The notes beneath the pieces were generated by a model. It was given only the letters and a program-made list of their open reading frames with translations, was not told the origin of the DNA and searched no databases. Shown piece after piece: positions 49,943 to 51,717 of a stretch of 51,717 nt of DNA. The translations under genes and the position numbers were made by a program. The DNA comes from Actinomycetes bacterium (lineage in GTDB: Bacteria > Actinomycetota > Acidimicrobiia > Acidimicrobiales > RAAP-2). The stretch is from assembly GCA_021793395.1 (NCBI GenBank), contig JAJYSU010000011.1, positions 1 through 51,717 on the forward strand. The letters run 5' to 3'. Within the stretch, counting starts at the first letter, position 1, and each line of letters starts with the position of its first letter.

Positions 49943-51208
49943 ATGAAATTTAGAACAGCAAGAGCGGTCGCGGCCGTGGCACTGGCGGGCAGTTTTATGG
50001 CTGCCGCGTTGCCATCGGCGAGTCCGGCCGGAGCCGCGGGATTGACGGTGGCGTCCTTTAAGTCGAACTACTCGACGATGTTCAGTAGCACGATCCAGAA
50101 CATCGTGAAGCAGATTCCGGGATGGGCTCCCAACGGGGCGGGTACGAAACTGGCTATCGGGGTAATCTTGCCCGACGAGGTCACGTCGACTCGTTACGTC
50201 GAGTTTGACGCGCCGGACCTGGCGACGGCTTTCACCGACGCGGGGCTGTCGACGTCCGAGTACAACATTCAGAACGCTCAGGGTTCGGACGCGACGGAGA
50301 TCACCGATGCACAGGCCATGATCGCGAATGGCGCCAAGGTGCTCCTGATGGACCCGCTGGACGCGTCGACGGGCGCCTCGATTGAGGCGGCGGCGGCCAA
50401 GGCCGGCGTCAAGGTGATCGACTACGACCGCCTGACCCTCGGGGGCTCGCGCCAGTACTACGTGAGCTTCAACAACGTCCGCGTGGGCCAGTTGATCGGC
50501 CAGGGCCTACTGACCTGCATCAACGCCTGGCACGTGAAGAAGCCGGTGGTGTACGTCATGTACGGTGCCACGACCGACAACAACGCCACGCTGTTCGGCG
50601 AGGGCTACAACGCGATCCTGAAGAAGAAGGGTTTCCACCCCGGTGAGGGCGCTCCGAGCACGGCGAACACGATCAACGAGAGCACCGGAACCTGGACGCC
50701 CTCGGTCGCGCTGACCGACTTCCAGGGCGCCTACTCGGCGCACCCGAACATCAACGCCGTGGTGACGCCGAACGACGAGAACGCCGCGCCGATCATCTCG
50801 TACCTGCAGAGCAAGGGCCTGCGGCCGAAGAAGATCCCCTTCACCGGCCAGGACGCCACGCTGACGGGCTTCCAGAACATTCTGGCGGGCTACCAGTGCG
50901 GCACCGTCTACAAGCCCATCTGGCTCGAGGCCCAGGCGGCCGCCACGCTGGCGTTCTACCTGGCGGCGGGCAAGACGCCGCCGGCCGGCCTGGTGAACGG
51001 CAAGACGGAGGACACCGTGTCGCACGTCGCGGTTCCCTCGGTGCTGCTGACGCCGAGCTGGGTGACCGCGCCGAAGATCGCGTCCACCGTGATCAAGGAC
51101 GGGGTCATCAACCCGGTGGCTCTGTGCACCAACCAGCGGCCCACGGTCCACGGGTTCCGCGCGCCCACCTACGCGCAGGACTGCAAGATTTACAAGATTG
51201 CCAAGTAG
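49943..51208 (+). CDS. Sugar ABC transporter substrate-binding protein (XylF-like)
   Basis: 421 residues. A Sec signal peptide (MKFRTARAV, hydrophobic core, ending SPAGAAG near residue 35) is followed by the periplasmic-binding-protein type I fold. KLAIGVILPDEVTSTRYVEFD, GAKVLLMDPLDASTGASIEAA and VKVIDYDRL resemble the xylose-binding protein XylF. There is no lipobox cysteine. Four cysteines in the C-terminal half may form disulfides. GGGGAG precedes ATG 49943, and the first codons are AT-rich. From about 50460 on, codon use shifts to almost only G/C-ending codons. Confidence 0.9.
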   Translation: MKFRTARAVAAVALAGSFMAAALPSASPAGAAGLTVASFKSNYSTMFSSTIQNIVKQIPGWAPNGAGTKLAIGVILPDEVTSTRYVEFDAPDLATAFTDAGLSTSEYNIQNAQGSDATEITDAQAMIANGAKVLLMDPLDASTGASIEAAAAKAGVKVIDYDRLTLGGSRQYYVSFNNVRVGQLIGQGLLTCINAWHVKKPVVYVMYGATTDNNATLFGEGYNAILKKKGFHPGEGAPSTANTINESTGTWTPSVALTDFQGAYSAHPNINAVVTPNDENAAPIISYLQSKGLRPKKIPFTGQDATLTGFQNILAGYQCGTVYKPIWLEAQAAATLAFYLAAGKTPPAGLVNGKTEDTVSHVAVPSVLLTPSWVTAPKIASTVIKDGVINPVALCTNQRPTVHGFRAPTYAQDCKIYKIAK

Positions 51209-51226
51209 GAAGTAACTGAGCCAACG

Positions 51227-51717
51227 ATGGAACCCACCCCCGAGCCGCCCGTAGCATCATCCGAGACTGGTGGCTCGGGGGTGGGTTCGTCGATCGCGAA
51301 CTCCCTCCTGAGCCTGCGCAACGTGACCAAGTCCTTCGGCGCGGTCCAGGCGCTGCGTCACGTCGACCTCGACGTGCCCCCGGGCAAGGTCACGGCGCTC
51401 ATCGGGGACAACGGCGCCGGCAAGTCCGTCCTCATCCAGACCATCGCGGGAATCTTCCCGCCGAGCACTGGCGAGATGTACTGGCGCGGCGAGCGGGTGC
51501 ACGTGCACAACCCCCGCAACGCCGCCGACCTGGGGATCGCGACGGTCTACCAGGACCTGGCGCTATGCAACAACCTGGACATCGTCCAGAACATGTACCT
51601 CGGGCGCGAGGAGAAGCGCCACGGCGTGCTGGACGAGATCAAGATGGAACTCGAGACCAAGCGGCTGCTGGCCGATCTGTCGGTGACCACCGTGCAGTCG
51701 GTGCGCCAGCTCGTGGG
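51227..51717 (+). CDS. Sugar ABC transporter ATP-binding protein (XylG/RbsA-like), partial
   Basis: The first 163 residues are visible; the gene runs off the window. After a roughly 25-residue Ser/Pro/Gly-rich lead comes an ABC domain: SLRNVTKSFGAVQALRHVDL, Walker A GDNGAGKSVLIQ, and the Q-loop in IATVYQDLALCNNLDIVQNM, the carbohydrate importer (CUT2) pattern. The residue after GKS is Val where Thr is usual in this family. It starts with ATG 51227, 18 bp after the binding-protein stop, with no strong ribosome site. The partner permease would follow beyond the window. Confidence 0.9.
   Translation, partial: MEPTPEPPVASSETGGSGVGSSIANSLLSLRNVTKSFGAVQALRHVDLDVPPGKVTALIGDNGAGKSVLIQTIAGIFPPSTGEMYWRGERVHVHNPRNAADLGIATVYQDLALCNNLDIVQNMYLGREEKRHGVLDEIKMELETKRLLADLSVTTVQSVRQLV

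Overview
The window is a high-GC, gene-dense chromosomal segment with no mobile elements. It most likely comes from an actinobacterium, and I suspect the class Acidimicrobiia from the mix of genes (moderate confidence, no search was run). The evidence is a meso-DAP-type MurE, a dcw cluster with SepF, a DivIVA/Wag31-like protein and no FtsA, a bacterial proteasome activator (Bpa/PafE), a DUF3040 membrane protein, frequent GTG starts, 4-bp GTGA overlaps between genes, and many promoters that look leaderless.

Layout. 1-7.9 kb: the end of a tRNA-Leu, clpP, a polysaccharide-type ABC exporter pair, a HAD phosphatase, a 1-Cys peroxiredoxin, an aldo/keto reductase, an acyl-CoA ligase, orn and dut. 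7.9-13.4 kb: tRNA-Gly, an HSL-type esterase, a three-gene polar amino acid ABC importer and a family III CoA-transferase, closed by two hairpins. 13.4-19.9 kb: a small repetitive, purely acidic protein, a nitroreductase, an ABC-2 exporter, a Fur-family regulator, msrA, a nitronate monooxygenase-like protein and NhaA. 19.9-21.8 kb: DUF3040, a small basic protein, an HNH nuclease and a lipoate-ligase-like protein.

22.0-39.5 kb is the division and cell wall (dcw) cluster and its downstream genes: mraZ, rsmH, ftsL-like, ftsI, murE, mraY, ftsW, murG, murC, murB, ftsQ, ftsZ, yggS, sepF, yggT, divIVA, a DksA/TraR-type zinc-finger protein with a long basic N-terminus, lspA and rluD. The genes are nearly all overlapping and would be translated as a coupled unit that makes lipid II and the septum. 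murF and murD are missing from their usual places. 39.5-45.2 kb: a primary-like sigma factor, an Rrf2 regulator, bpa and dnaE. 45.2-51.7 kb: two unrecognised proteins, a YyaL-like thioredoxin-domain protein, a Gfo/Idh/MocA oxidoreductase and the start of a xylose-type sugar ABC importer cut by the window end.

The most informative patterns are: a TAGnnT -10 box placed 6-7 nt before the start codon of nine genes (leaderless mRNAs); four GTGG repeats at exact 10-bp spacing over the mraZ promoter; the absence of murD/murF together with divergent motifs in MurG and MurC; and the repetitive acidic small protein. No clearly new multi-gene system was identified.
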